A DNA stretch of 64,000 bases from Macrocystis pyrifera. Its lineage: Eukaryota; Sar; Phaeophyceae; Laminariales; Laminariaceae. Within the stretch, counting starts at the first letter, position 1, and every line of letters begins with the position of its first letter. Shown here piece after piece: positions 50,801 to 60,129 of this stretch. The DNA is taken from assembly GCA_031763025.1 (NCBI GenBank), contig JASSKH010000021.1:3968001-4032000 (forward strand), written 5' to 3'. The notes under the pieces are model-generated. The model did no database searches, had not been told where the DNA came from, and was given only the letters and a program-made list of their open reading frames with translations. Position numbers and translations under genes: made by a program.

Positions 50801-53602
50801 GCGATTAATGAATTCATACTATTACGGGGGTCCATAGTTAATAGGACCTATGGTATACATAAAAAACTATATATTTGCCTATATTTACTAGCAATATTTC
50901 TTTCTGTTTACTATGGTCCCCCGTAATACTGTGTAAGTTAAGACAATTCGTTTCCACCTCCGAGGCACACGATAGAGGAGCTGGAGCGGGTCATCTGCAG
51001 CAGTAGACCGTGATCTGTCTGTCCGATGTGTTCGTGCATTGGCTTCTTTCTGTGACCCCGTGTGGGTCTCTTACCTGCGCGTCTCGCTGGTCGCCGGTCG
51101 GGTCGAGAGGCATCTTGAACTCGATCCCCGCAGCGGTGAGGCGCTTTCTGAGCCGCCGCGTGGATTGAGTCATGGCCGCCGCAGGAACTAGCCTGCGCGA
51201 CACGCGAACGGGCGTTTCGCTCTTAGGCGTTAACTCTCTGACGATTGTAAAAAAAAAAAAAGGAGCCGCTGCTGACAACATCAGAGGGCTTCATACGTCG
51301 GGCAGATACATCATCTACAGGCAGCTCATCTACAGATACATCATCTACAGATACATCATCTACAGGCCGCTCATCTACAGATAGATCACCTCCGGGTAGA
51401 CCATCTACAGATTGATCATCTACAGATAGATCATCTACAGATAGATCATCTACAGGCAGCTCATCCACAGATAGATCATCTATGAAGCAGGGCGTGACGC
51501 TTTCGCCGAAAGCAAGAACAACCCCAGAACAGGCCGCCGATCGAACCGGAAACACAGTCTCCTGGGGTACACGCAGCGCAAGGCTCTTCGACCGCCAACC
51601 CTTTGCAAGCGAATGCAAACAGGCGAGAAGGTCGGAGGGGCCACTAGCCCTCCGAATCGTCCATTCGAAATAGTCGACCGCGGGACTGCTCGCCTTCCAC
51701 CCAGGAACACACCATCCACCACCCTTGCGCCCCCAGAGCACAGCATCACCTTGAGCACGCGAGGTGTGCTAACACAAAGGTAGCACTTTTTCGTCAAAAA
51801 ATAAATAAATAAATAAACAGGCCGGACTTTTTAACCCGTTTAGGCCTTAAGGACTGCACCGCCATTGCGGGGACAAGCCGCTCGGAATTGGAGGCAGATT
51901 TAGGTGCATGCATAGTGCAGTGGTACAAGGTTTCAACCCGAAATGGTTGGAATACGATTGGTTGTGTGTGTTGTCTTCACATGACGTCGTATTTCTACCC
52001 AGCTTCATCAGCACACCCCAGTGTCCGTCCTGATCCCTTGTTCTAGAGAGAAACCTGATTAAATCGTCACAGACTGTGAGACAGAGCAAAAAAAAAATCA
52101 AACGAACAAACAAACAACAATCGCTAATTCATGGGCAAAGCAAGCGAAATACCAGCGCACCGGGCAAGAGAACACAACGCAACACAACACAAAACCAGAA
52201 AATAAGAACGAAAGGAAAATCGAGCAAACTAAATTCCGAAATAAAACAGAGTACAAAGGACGCAAGAAGATCAGAAAGGCTGCAAGGTGTTACACACCAT
52301 TTTTCGTGACATGCCGAGTAACCTTTAAGATCGGTCGTCGGGTTACACTTTTTTTTTTTGCTTTTCTCAAAGTCAGTTTTGGGGATGAGGCATAGAGAGC
52401 TCCCTTAAGGTCGGGCGAGGACCCTCACAAATTTGTGTGCTACCTCCTACCGTAGCATGTAAATAGTGCCGGTACTGTTGAAAAATAATGCCGGTTGTGT
52501 CGCTAAATAGTGCCTGTAGTGTTGCTTAATAGTGCCGGTATTGTTGAAAAATAATGCCGGTACCTCTATAGTGCCGGTATACGCCAGCTAACAATACCGG
52601 CTCTATAAAGTGGCAACCAACCGGCACTAATTACTCCGCACACTATTAGTACCACATTGGTCAATCCCATCTGTGCCAAACGAATACACAGGCACTACAA
52701 TATAATGCAGAGCAGGGCAAGGCAAGGGTTGCCCTGCTGTTCCCTAGGTGCTACCATTTAATACAAGGTTGGACGGAGGTATGGAAATTCTCTCACGACA
52801 TAGGTATTGGCTAGACAGAATTTTACATTGTTTGAACATGCTGCTGTTGCCGCTATTGATTGTGCCTTGCGCGGGTTTTCAGAAGAAGTGTATATAGCGG
52901 GCAACCGGCACTATTGAGAGACCACTGCCGTAGCAAGCGTCTCACGCCCAGCGCTATCTCAAGGGGTGCATGTTTACGCATCAAAGCACGTTCGTTCGCG
53001 CCGGAAAAATCCACGCGACGCTCTCAGAACAAAACTTGCAGAATTTACAAAAGTGGCCCCTGCCGGGGAAAACGCCTACCTATTTAAAGAAAACTCCTAT
53101 TAATGCAATTCCCTACTCGTCACCCTCTTCAGAGTTGCACCCTCTTGTTGGGGGTGACAAATTACTAGAACGTAGAGTTGAATAATTTTAGCAGCAGTGA
53201 AAGGGTAATGCGAACGACCAGGACCGTTCACCAGTCGGGTCAAACCACGCGGGTCGGGTCGGATCGGGTCGGGTTTGGGTAAGGGTGACGCAGGCCGACC
53301 CGGCCCATGAGAGCTTGGAACAAACCCTGGCTCGACCCGACCCGTGACCCGCGAAGAGCCTTGGTTTCGAACTCTTTCACTATTGTTCGGTGGCCGTTCG
53401 CGAGTGCCGTGCGCGCGTGTAGACAGTGTACTCCCCTGAGAACAAACTGCGGTCCACATTTGTGGGGATGACCAAACTGCTTAGAATTAGTCTGGGAAAA
53501 AAACATGTATACAGCAGAAGTGAGGGTGGCAAGGCGAACGGTTGTCGTTTGCACTTGTTACTTTATAGCCGCAACACGCCTCCCTGGTTTTTTCTACCGG
53601 TT

Positions 53603-53667
<65 letters not shown>

Positions 53668-56442
53668 GAAGGGGACAAGACGAGCAAAAACAAACAATGT
53701 CGTGTGTTTAAAAAATATAACGAGCGCCCCGCTGTTGAAGGTGTCTCTATCAGGAGTAGGAACGGTGCTCCGTCTCGAAAGGGAGGAGCAGTCAATGGTC
53801 AAATGACTAAGGCAAGCAGCAAGACGAGTGCAGAATCTTAACTCCGCGCAAGGGCAACAATCGCATAACGTAGTAGTGTGTACACGGCGAGGCACCCACG
53901 AGGCAGACACATCGAAGACCCATTGCTGTCTTTTAAAAGTGACCACACAAGAAATCAAAATAAATCGTTCGAAGAAGTCATCCATATGCAAGTCCGCCTC
54001 ACACGCGGTTCTTAGTAGAACGCAACTCACCGTCCATGCGACTCACTCAACACCTCACGGTGCTTCGCGCTTGGCGCAAGCTATGTCTGCCTGGTCGGTG
54101 AAAACCCGACGTGCTCCGTCCCGGCATTGAGGGGGTGCGAGGGTCTATGGTCATACGACTACGGCCATGAATGACACGAGTACACCTGCCTAAACCTCGA
54201 GGGCGAGTCACCTACCGCGCACTGCCGCAGTCGCTGCCATCCCCCTCCTCCCGGACGAGCCTCCACAGCACCGTGTACCGGGGACACTGCAAATAAAACC
54301 CCTCTTGAGTGTGGCCTGCTTCGCCGTGGTCTCCCTTTCGGCCGCGCCCGCCGCCACCGCCGCCGCCGCCGCCGTTCGCCCTCTTCGAAAGGAGGCCGTA
54401 GTAGAGGCTGCCGAACGCTTGCTCCCAGTCTCGACGCCGGGACCAGAAAAACGAAGTCCACCTGACGAATTTACATCGGCGGGGCAGGGGGGACCAGCAG
54501 AGGAAAGGGGTGAGCAGGGAGGGGTGGGGGCTGGCGGGCCTTCTCGGGGGCTCTGCACCATGGTTGGCATGCCCTCTGCGCTCCGGCTCGAGGGTGGCTC
54601 ACCCCTAGTTCGAGGAAATGGTCGAGGGTCACTGTGTACGAGACGGATAGAGCTGACCCCAACCCTAACCCTCAGCCTCAGGCAAACAGACCCAACCAAC
54701 CATTGGCTAGAGCTAGTATATTTTTTCTCGAACACTGTGTCAAAACAATTTTCACGAAGAAATGGTAAAAGATGTACTACAGTACTGTCCGGCTCGCCCC
54801 GTTGAAACGAGTGGCTACCTTGTTCGTCCTAATTTCAGCCGCCACCATATCCTCATCGCGCGTTAGAACTCATTACCTTGGGCGTTCGCTAGGAAAGACC
54901 CTTACACACATTCTCTTGAGTGAAGGGCGCGACAAAAAACGAAACAGAGGAAAACACGAACCTGAGCACTCCCATCAATATTCCATCCCCCCCCCCCCCC
55001 CCCCCATCGCCGAATAAAAACAAGAGGGAAACTAAGTAGGGACGTGGAGTTAATTGGCTGACCACAAGCCGCAGGCTATGAATAGATGAGGGGTTGGCTA
55101 GGTATTTCAGTTGGTTGCGCTCGGTAATTTGCAGAGTTCTGCGTCGTCTGTCTCTGGGCCTGACTGGTGCGTTTGTGGCTTTCGACAGATTCGTGCTTTG
55201 TCATCGGCAAAAACTAAGTCAGATATACTCCGCCACCCAACTAAAAAATGGCAGTCAAGTCCACCCAAGGCATGCCTTACTTAGTTGGCTTAATGGTCAC
55301 CCATCTACCAACTAACCGTAAGTAAAGTCTAGCCAACTCACAGTCATAAAAATGAGGACATTGAGAGAGCCGCTTGCAAACAGCCTCGCCTACCGAACCA
55401 GGGTCTCATACATTACAAAAAACATTAAAATAAAACTAAGGCCTCCAAACCGGTAAGAAAAACGCACGAAACTAGAAGGTCTCATGATCAGAGAAAACCT
55501 TTCAAACCAGAAACCAGAGGGTTTCCCACAATCATCAGAACAAGAAAAAGAAAAAGAAAAAAAGGAAACGCACCCTCCGCTAGCACTGCCCCCCGCGTGC
55601 ACGCTCCCTGCAACCCTCGTCGCGTGCGACGGGTTCTTGGCGACCCGCGCATGCGCCGCCTTCTGGTGCGCTAGAGCCTCCTGCGGAAGGGCAGCCGACG
55701 GGTGCGCCCAGTACATGGTCGCCTTCCTCCACTCCTCCACCGCATTGTCCTGCGCGGCCTCAGCTTCACCCTGCGCGGCTGCCACCGCCGCTGCCGCTGT
55801 CGCAGTCGCTGCCGCCGATGCCGGTGCCGGTGCCGGGGCTTCCGCCAAGTCCGGCACCAAAATCGTGTCCTCTTCTCCCAGCTCAACCCGGCGCGCGTCG
55901 TCTCGCTCAGCGCGGCACTTGGCCCCCTCCTCCCCTTCCACGCGGGTTACGCTCGCCCTCCCGATGCTCCCGGCGAGGCGAAGGTCCGCTCCCGCTCCGG
56001 AGTTGTTGGTCGTAAGCGTACCGCCCTCATCGCCACTGCCTGCAAGGTCAGTCTCGTCTCCACTTTCACGTTCACTTCCGCCACTTCCGTCGCGTCCCTC
56101 CTCCCCCGGTTTCAACCGCCGCCGTCGTGGCCTCCGCCGGTGGAACTCCCGCATGTCTCTCCCGCCGTCCCCCGCCGCAAAAGCCCGAAGAGCTCGGAAC
56201 TCCAAGTTCCCAGTTAAGATCCCGATTCCCGCAGGAACGGGAACACCCGGCGACATCTCGAACCTGACCCGCGTGCGGAGGGGGAGGTCGACGGGAGGCG
56301 CAGGTGCGGGGGGGGCGGCGACGCCTCCGCCTCTGTTCGTCGTCCCGGGACCGATTAACGCCTCCGCCGAGGGTGTTCTCCGTGTCGCCGCGTGGGTTGA
56401 CGTCTGCCCCAAAGGGTGCGCGCAGCCGAATTGCCAGTGAGC
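45252..56442 (-). CDS. DONSON: DONSON homologue (downstream neighbour of Son), multi-exon
   Basis: A spliced minus-strand gene with firm exons 56442-55574, 54461-54216, 51237-51075, 49800-49712 and 48062-47836. Junction phases agree at all four introns (2, 2, 0, 2). Tentative downstream exons are 46386-46318 and 45289-45252. Family-diagnostic pieces occur in order: LRTRVRFEMSPG, EWRKATMYWAHPSAALPQ, WEQAFGSLYYGLL, RYTVLWRL, STRRLRKRLTAAGIEFKMPL, DEDVLEEWKALDATG, LSLLTFRGQMAVHGLFDFLL and LLLSREPFLNASLKALK. They parallel the metazoan and plant DONSON proteins, which protect replication forks and help load GINS to form the CMG helicase in the nucleus. Oddities: Gly-rich inserts, and a frame break in the fifth exon. 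The C-terminal third is poorly resolved. Confidence 0.78.
45425..45515 (-). repeat. C-tailed repeat fragment, reversed
   Basis: GCATACTCGATATTATGCACGGCCGTAGTCGTATGACC ... CAATGCCTGGACGGA; only the tail-proximal 90 bp. Confidence 0.6.
46318..46386 (-). CDS. DONSON: Possible DONSON exon (23 codons)
   Basis: The acceptor GATTCGGTTGTTTCCAG and donor CAG|GTGGGG frame 69 nt in phase 0 at both ends, matching the donor at 47836. It codes for VRHKGPMHRSRVTKSDKEAS. The position and Lys/Ser-rich nature suit the variable stretch before the DONSON C-terminal domain, but there is no diagnostic motif. Confidence 0.35.
46555..46805. repeat. GATC-rich dispersed repeat
   Basis: GACAGATCAGATAGATCAAG, TTATGATCTAGATCATGTTGCCGGGTGGG and GCACATGTTTGCTTAAATTG. 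The segment from GATCTAGATCATGTTGCCG is also at 47535-47600 and 58625-58690. Confidence 0.65.
47455..47640. repeat. GATC-rich dispersed repeat
   Basis: CGGACAGATCGTGTACAGATC ... CGATCTAGCTCATGTTGCCGGGTGGG ... GCACATGTTTGCTGGG. Same landmarks and order as 46555-46805. Confidence 0.65.
47656..47775 (+). CDS. Ambiguous exon candidate
   Basis: On the plus strand, acceptor TACGTACAG at 47655 opens 39 codons (GLRCTHFLYRHSFYPTETLR ... GDHGLDFWEMIIATET) to a TGA at 47773. On the minus strand the same DNA after GATCATTTCCCAG is also open (VQPVVAKQAAKRLGGIKRVP). A similar short DNA segment recurs near 45735-45785. Since it lies in a DONSON intron, the minus reading would be the economical one, but neither is convincing. 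Confidence 0.25.
   Translation, partial: GLRCTHFLYRHSFYPTETLRSLFGDHGLDFWEMIIATET
47777..47820. repeat. (CAT)n microsatellite
   Basis: About 14 CAT/ATC units immediately downstream (minus sense) of the DONSON exon at 47836. Confidence 0.9.
47836..48062 (-). CDS. DONSON: DONSON exon 5, with frame break
   Basis: The acceptor CTTATCAACCACAG precedes 48062. Phase 2 in matches the previous donor, giving SRPQLSLLTFRGQMAVHGLF and then DFLLEACGSS. A Gly-rich stretch coded by long G runs (C runs at about 47897-47950 on plus) follows. The next family motif, PLLLSREPFLNASLKALK, is in a different frame. The shift equals one extra base, or two missing bases, and must lie in the homopolymers. Sequencing error, allele length variation or a real mutation are all possible. 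The donor GTGCGG is weak. Confidence 0.68.
48370..48425. repeat. (CAA)n/(ACAAC)n simple repeat
   Basis: CAACAACAAAAACAAC-type repeat in a DONSON intron. A wider CAA/GCA-rich zone spans 48175-48430. Open frames here are low complexity. Confidence 0.75.
48952..49064. mobile_element. MITE A copy 11
   Basis: TATTACGGGGGACCATAGTA ... GACTATGGCCCCCCGCCCCG CAATA, with a 5-nt duplication in the right end. Confidence 0.83.
49094..49202. mobile_element. MITE A copy 12
   Basis: TATTACGGGGGGCCATATTA ... TACTACGGTCCCCCGTAATA, only 30 bp from copy 11. Confidence 0.87.
49378..49486. mobile_element. MITE A copy 13
   Basis: TATTACGGGGGTCCATAGTT ... TACTATGGTCTCCCGTAATA. Third copy within 540 bp. Confidence 0.87.
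49712..49800 (-). CDS. DONSON: DONSON exon 4
   Basis: The acceptor TTTTCCTCTTGCGCAG precedes 49800; the donor CAG|GTATGG follows 49712. 29 codons plus two bases (phase 0 in, 2 out). It codes for ADEDVLEEWKALDATGNAKA and then GAVYENEED, the acidic 'DED...WL...G' segment of the family. If the donor is not used, the frame reads RYGASMYSNF and stops at 49681. The exact phase match to 48062 favours splicing. Confidence 0.8.
50092..50202. mobile_element. MITE A copy 14
   Basis: TAATACGGGGGTCCATAGTT ... AACTATGGTCACCCGTAATA. Confidence 0.86.
50311..50564 (+). mobile_element. MITE family B copy
   Basis: GACGCGTTTCTGCGATAGAGG ... CCTCTGTTGTAGAAACGCCTC, about 254 bp, with GACGTTTTTCGTATGCTTGG inside. 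Confidence 0.78.
50820..50928. mobile_element. MITE A copy 15
   Basis: TATTACGGGGGTCCATAGTT ... TACTATGGTCCCCCGTAATA. Confidence 0.88.
51075..51237 (-). CDS. DONSON: DONSON exon 3
   Basis: The acceptor TTTTTTACAATCGTCAG precedes 51237; the donor CAG|GTAAGA follows 51075. 163 nt, phase 2 in and 0 out. It contains VPAAAMTQSTRRLRKRLTAA and GIEFKMPL, which match the most conserved DONSON stretch (Ser/Thr-Thr-Arg-x-Leu-Arg ... Gly-Ile-Glu-Phe-x-x-Pro-Leu). It ends PTGDQRDAQ. Confidence 0.87.
51290..51482. repeat. ATCTACAGATAGATC tandem minisatellite (15 bp)
   Basis: About 12 imperfect copies of a 15-bp unit in a DONSON intron. On the minus strand it reads as VDDLS-type pentapeptides. The unit is the core of the GATC-rich dispersed family. 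Confidence 0.82.
51483..52450. other. DONSON intron 2, no confident exon
   Basis: Frames open on both strands at 51480-51740 (minus includes LHSLAKGWRSKSLALRVPQE) are unassigned. There is A-rich sequence at 52085-52270 and a MITE B-like fragment at 52310-52460 (CTCCCTTAAGGTCGGGCGAGG). Confidence 0.35.
52450..52700. repeat. Family C repeat (AATAGTGCCGG)
   Basis: Several AATAGTGCCGGT/GCCGGTATTGTTG motifs in tandem, followed by ACTCCGCACACTATTAGTACC and CCAATCCCATCTGTGCC as at 12985-13280. The opposing CCGGCACTA and TAGTGCCGG ends suggest an inverted-repeat element. Confidence 0.6.
52705..53600. other. DONSON intron 2 continued, no exon seen
   Basis: A GGGTCGGGTCGGATCGGGTC simple repeat lies at 53240-53350. 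The remainder is unrecognised. Confidence 0.35.
53604..53665. repeat. 62-nt poly(C) tract
   Basis: Uninterrupted C from 53604 to 53665, bordering an inverted family D fragment (53690-53835). Confidence 0.92.
53690..53835 (-). repeat. Repeat family D fragment, reversed
   Basis: GGAACGGTGCTCCGTCTCGAAAGG ... CAATGGTCAAATGACTAAGGCAAGCAGCAAG is the reverse complement of part of 28886-29150. Confidence 0.65.
53845..54190 (+). repeat. C-tailed repeat copy
   Basis: CTCCGCGCAAGGGCAACAATCGC ... ATATGCAAGTCCGCCTCACACGCGG ... GAATGACACGAGTACACC. The C tail here is reduced to a few bases. Confidence 0.72.
54216..54461 (-). CDS. DONSON: DONSON exon 2
   Basis: The acceptor AAATTCGTCAG precedes 54461; the donor G|GTAGGT follows 54216. 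246 nt, phase 2 in and 2 out. It codes for WTSFFWSRRRDWEQAFGSLY, YGLLSKR, a Gly-rich insert, and then FYLQCPRYTVLWRLVREEGD. W..AF.SLY..L, FY and YTVLWR are the family core; the Gly insert is extra relative to animal proteins. The frame is open through a GCC/GGC-rich tract. Confidence 0.87.
54960..55015. repeat. C tract in DONSON intron 1
   Basis: 17-18 C at 54988-55005. The surrounding 54740-55570 shows no exon; a GGCTGACCACAAGCC-type stretch and an A-rich segment (55530-55565) are present. Confidence 0.6.
55574..56442 (-). CDS. DONSON: DONSON exon 1 of the firm set (large, low-complexity)
   Basis: 869 nt from acceptor GGTGCAG (before 56442, phase 0) to donor GG|GTGCGT (after 55574, phase 2). 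It contains VDLPLRTRVRFEMSPGVPVP, matching the family (D-W-)L-K-T-R motif. A long acidic/Ala-rich disordered region follows, then AVEEWRKATMYWAHPSAALP, matching the Y-W-x-H-P motif. A plus-strand frame of similar length overlaps, but the motif content and matching phase identify the minus strand. Confidence 0.82.
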
Positions 56443-56572
56443 CTGCACCCCCCCCTGCCACCCCCCGCCTGCAGTTGGGAAAGCCCCGCCCGCCGCCAGC
56501 CCTCGGTCATCTTTTCAATGGGCGCACAACCACGGCGGTGTTTGAGGAGAGCAGACAATTGGGAACGGAGGA

Positions 56573-56574
<2 letters not shown>

Positions 56575-56611
<37 letters not shown>

Positions 56612-56633
56612 GGGGGGGGGGGGGGGGGGGGGG
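56575..56633. repeat. Poly(G) tract
   Basis: About 50 G with a single T interruption, joined to a reversed C-tailed repeat. Confidence 0.88.
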
Positions 56634-56850
56634 TAGTCATGTCACGCATAGCCGTAGTCGTATGGCCATAGACCCTCGCACCCCTACAGTGCCGGGACGG
56701 AGCGCGTCAGGTTTTCACCGACCAGGCAGACATTGCTTGCACCAAGTACGAAGCGCCGTGAGGTGTTGGCCGCGTCGCATGAAGGGCGAGCTGCATCTCA
56801 CTAAGAAACGTTCGTGAGGTGGAAATTCTTGGATACATATGGAAGCGTCG
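56634..56850 (-). repeat. C-tailed repeat, reversed
   Basis: TAGTCATGTCACGCATAGCC ... GAGCGCGTCAGGTTTTCACC ... GAAGGGCGAGCTGCATC, to GGATACATATGG. The tail is the G run at 56575-56633. Confidence 0.78.
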
Positions 56851-56863
56851 AATTAATTGGGGG

Positions 56864-56865
<2 letters not shown>

Positions 56866-56922
<57 letters not shown>
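56866..56922. repeat. Poly(G) tract
   Basis: About 55 uninterrupted G immediately beyond the preceding repeat copy. Confidence 0.9.
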
Positions 56923-56923
<1 letters not shown>

Positions 56924-57339
56924 ATCGGCGGGGTGGAAACACGCACGTGGGGCTAGGGTACAACCTGCCTCAACGAAAAAAAAAAAAAACGGACCCGTCT
57001 CTGCCCAGAACCTCGCCTCATACCGGAAAACATTTTTTCACATTTTAATAGCGCGCCGCCCGAGGCACTCTCGGCTCCGCGCGGGGAAGCGCGGGACATC
57101 TCGCGCGTGGGGACCGGGGACAGGGGATGGGTTCATTTCAAGGGGGTGGTGCTCCCTCACCTCTTGCTCGTGTCCACGCTTCGCCGTTCCCGTATGATCC
57201 GTCCGCCAAGGGTGCCGAGCTCCGAGAGGGGGCGGTCGCACACCGCCGTAGACCCTGTGCACGCCGGTGTGTGTGCGGGGGGGGTGTTGGCGCGGCGGTC
57301 GCGAGGGGGCACAACATGCTATATAAATAGGAGATCGGT

Positions 57340-57548
57340 CATTTTCTTTGGCGCGTCAAGGTCTATCCTGGTTTAACGCGCCAAGGGATATTCTGGTCTG
57401 ACGTGTCAAGGGTTATTCTGGTCTGACGCTTCTGGTCTGACGCGTCAAGGCCTACTTTATTCTGACCCGTCAAGGGCCATTCTGGTCTGACGAGTCAAGG
57501 GCTATTCTGGTCTGACGCGTCAAGGCCAATTTTGGACTGAGTATACTA
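57340..57548. repeat. TCTGACGCGTCAAGG tandem repeat
   Basis: About seven imperfect units of 25-27 bp (GACGCGTCAAGGGYTATTCTGGTCT). A single related unit is at 47263-47285. The adjacent GGTCAGTCAAAGGGTCA also recurs at 47325 and 47385. Confidence 0.75.
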
Positions 57549-57775
57549 GTTTTCGTGTGTGGGGAGGGTCAGTCAAAGGGTCAAACCGCAAAGTCATGCG
57601 TAACGTAACACTCTGGCCGGTACTTACAATACAGCAGTAGTAGTGTGCCCATTTCAAGACCATCCGGTTCAAGGTCATGGTAGAGGTAAGACCGGGTGAA
57701 TCGGCTTGTCACCGGAAAAAAACTACTTGAAATTCGTACGGGGTCGTGTTTTCAGTAGTAAAAGATGACACGTGT

Positions 57776-57811
57776 GGGGGGGGGGGGGGTGGGGGGGGGG
57801 GGGGGGGGGGG
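57776..57811. repeat. Poly(G) tract
   Basis: Two G runs separated by one T, next to MITE A copy 16. Confidence 0.88.
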
Positions 57812-57878
57812 CACATTTTAGAGATGAGGCCACGCTTATTGGGCGTGTCACGGGTGGTCTTAAAATGGGCACACTACT

Positions 57879-57986
57879 ACCACGGAGGACCACAGTAAAT
57901 AGGACCTACGGTACACACATAAAACTATATATTTCACTATTTTTACTCACAATATTTGGTCCTATATACTATGGTCCCTCGTAATA
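57879..57986. mobile_element. MITE A copy 16
   Basis: ACCACGGAGGACCACAGTAAATAGG ... ACTATGGTCCCTCGTAATA, with a diverged left tip. Confidence 0.78.
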
Positions 57987-58529
57987 GCTGTACCCGTTAG
58001 TTCTCTGATAGGAAGGAACATCGAGTGGGGACTATACGTGCCAACACGTACGCACGAGCAATAAATATAACACAGAAAGGGCAAACCATCTCCGTAGTCT
58101 CCTGTCGCGCTTCGCGCACGACGCGTTAAGACTAGCTCGCGGCGTTGTGCTACGGAAGGGGGTTGTCATCGTAAATAGCCTCGACCTCGCACAGGGGAGT
58201 GATCGTCTTTCAGCGCTCGAATTTCCCAGAAGACCGGGACGGCTAAGGTCGCCAATGCCGAATGAGGCAAAATTCAGAAACATCTGGTCGAGAGTCTTCC
58301 GAAATTACATGTATACAACTTTTTTGCAGCACCCTCATACCCCCGTCGAGAGAAAAAACCAGCGCCGAATATACGATCGTACTCACCCTGCGCGCACTCG
58401 ACACTTGGACCCCCAAACATTCCTTGCTGACGGAGCTACGCAGTACATATAGCTTTGGACCCGAGGTAAAGCTTACGGCAGCATTCGCGAATGGGATGTT
58501 TGCGTCGGGCCTACGAGTAGCTCAGAACT

Positions 58530-58800
58530 TTTCCCATGATCTCGGACAGATCGTCTGCGGGTCTCTCCCGCTTCTTGATCTAGATCCTTTCAAGGCAGAT
58601 CTGTTCCCGGTCTTGTATGATATGTATGATCTAGCTCATGTTGCCGGGTGGCGCCCGCATGATCTGTATGATCTATGAATAGAACATGTTTCCTGAGTTG
58701 AACCTGTACTATATGTGTAAATCCCGCCTAACCTCTCAGGTGAGGAACTCGATGATCTACAGATGATAGATACATAGATCATGATCTGTATGATCTGTCG
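58530..58800. repeat. GATC-rich dispersed repeat
   Basis: GATCTCGGACAGATCGTCTG ... GATCTAGCTCATGTTGCCGGGTGG ... CATGATCTGTATGATC ... GATAGATACATAGATCATG. Confidence 0.65.
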
Positions 58801-59086
58801 ATGATCTGTCCTTGGCGTGATCGGTTCATCGACGTGAAAAATTACCCTCCCTCTCCCAACCCCCCAGAAGAGCATGTCCAAACCCTGTGCCTGGCATATA
58901 CAACAGATATTTTCACGCACGGAAGCCAGATAAGCCAGAAGCAGCCATCGCTCTCCGCGCCTTGCATCGGCGACTAACTCATCAAGGGAAGCGTGGTACC
59001 AACAAGCCGAGGTGTTTAAAAGCGCGCATCACGGACCCCCCTCCGTCAAAAATCCCCGTAACCCTACCGCACGAAAAGCCTCCTAC

Positions 59087-59870
59087 CTCTCTGGTGCCAT
59101 CCGGAAACCCCATTCTCGTCTCGGGCACTCGAAAGCTTGACAGCTTCTCCAGGTTAATGGCCATCCAGTCCTCATTCGAACCGGCCGCCTTACTGCCGAA
59201 TTTTGCGCCCCCCGCTGCCATCGTCGCCCCGGGCTTCTGGGTGGCTGGGAATCCCTCTGTCCCCTCGGGATCTCCCCCCCCCCGCCACCCTTGCATCATT
59301 CCTGACAGGGAAGAACTGATACTCCCGACCTTACCCTTACCCCCCTCCGCTCGAGCCGCCGTGGTACCGGAGAGACCCTTCCTCCCGCCCGCGCCCCCAC
59401 CCCAACCCCCTGCCGTGCCGACAACACCGCCAACGCTGCCGCCGCCACCGCCGCCACCGCCGTTGGAAGACAGAGAAGAACAAGACGCCCCAGACATCAC
59501 CATATCGAACAACGAAGCTGCCCCCCCTCCGCCCCCTCCTCCTCCTCCTCCTCCTCCTGCTGCCCGGCTACTGCCGCTGTCGCTACCACCGCGACCCCGA
59601 CCAACGCCGCTTCTACCTCCACCTCCGCCTCCGAAAACCCCTGGAAACCCTGTTCTCCGTGGGGGGGAAATTCGGCCGCCGCCTTCACCACCACCACTTC
59701 CTCCCGCGGTGACCTTCCCGTCCGAAGATCGACCGCTTCCGGCACCAGCCTCCACGAGACCGTCGGTGTCGTCGGCATTAACGCTTCCGCTTCCAGTGCC
59801 TCCGGGATCGCACTGATCTGCAGGACAGCCTACGGCGGCACTAGCAGCAGCACCGCCACCACCTCCACTG
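59087..59870 (-). CDS. Gly-rich exon candidate, possibly 5' part of DONSON
   Basis: A minus-strand frame with a long Gly/Ser-rich stretch becomes ordinary protein sequence near its end (GSNEDWMAINLEKLSSFRVP, RMGFPDGTRE) and meets the donor GAG|GTAGGA after 59087 in phase 0. That phase matches the 56442 acceptor. A Pro-rich plus-strand frame (58887-59816) covers the same DNA. The upstream boundary is unknown. Linking it to DONSON is inference. Confidence 0.4.
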
Positions 59871-60129
59871 TCGGGGGGCAGGGTTGGATGGCGGGATTCT
59901 TCGACGACCCCGATGAGGCCCAGGGGTCGCCGGGGTGGAGGCGTGTTTTGGCGGTCGGGACGCTGTGCGCTCGTGCTTGGTGACCTGCGGGGCGTGCGCG
60001 TCGGGTGGATGTTGTTGGCGTTGAGGAAGGGCTGCGAGTTGACGGGCTATAAGTCGCCGGCTACTGAATGCGTGGTGGTCGTTAGCTGGCTATTAATGGG
60101 TGTTGGTGTATTAAAAATAGGCGCGTGGG

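Noticed and set aside
54305-54805. Plus-strand 166-codon frame
   Set aside because: Shadow of the DONSON exon at 54461-54216 on the minus strand.
55484-56440. Plus-strand 318-codon frame
   Set aside because: It overlaps the DONSON exon on the minus strand, which alone shows family motifs and matching splice phases.
58887-59816. Plus-strand Pro-rich 309-codon frame
   Set aside because: Pro-rich shadow of the minus-strand Gly-rich frame. No start, splice or domain evidence; kept only as an ambiguity of the minus candidate.
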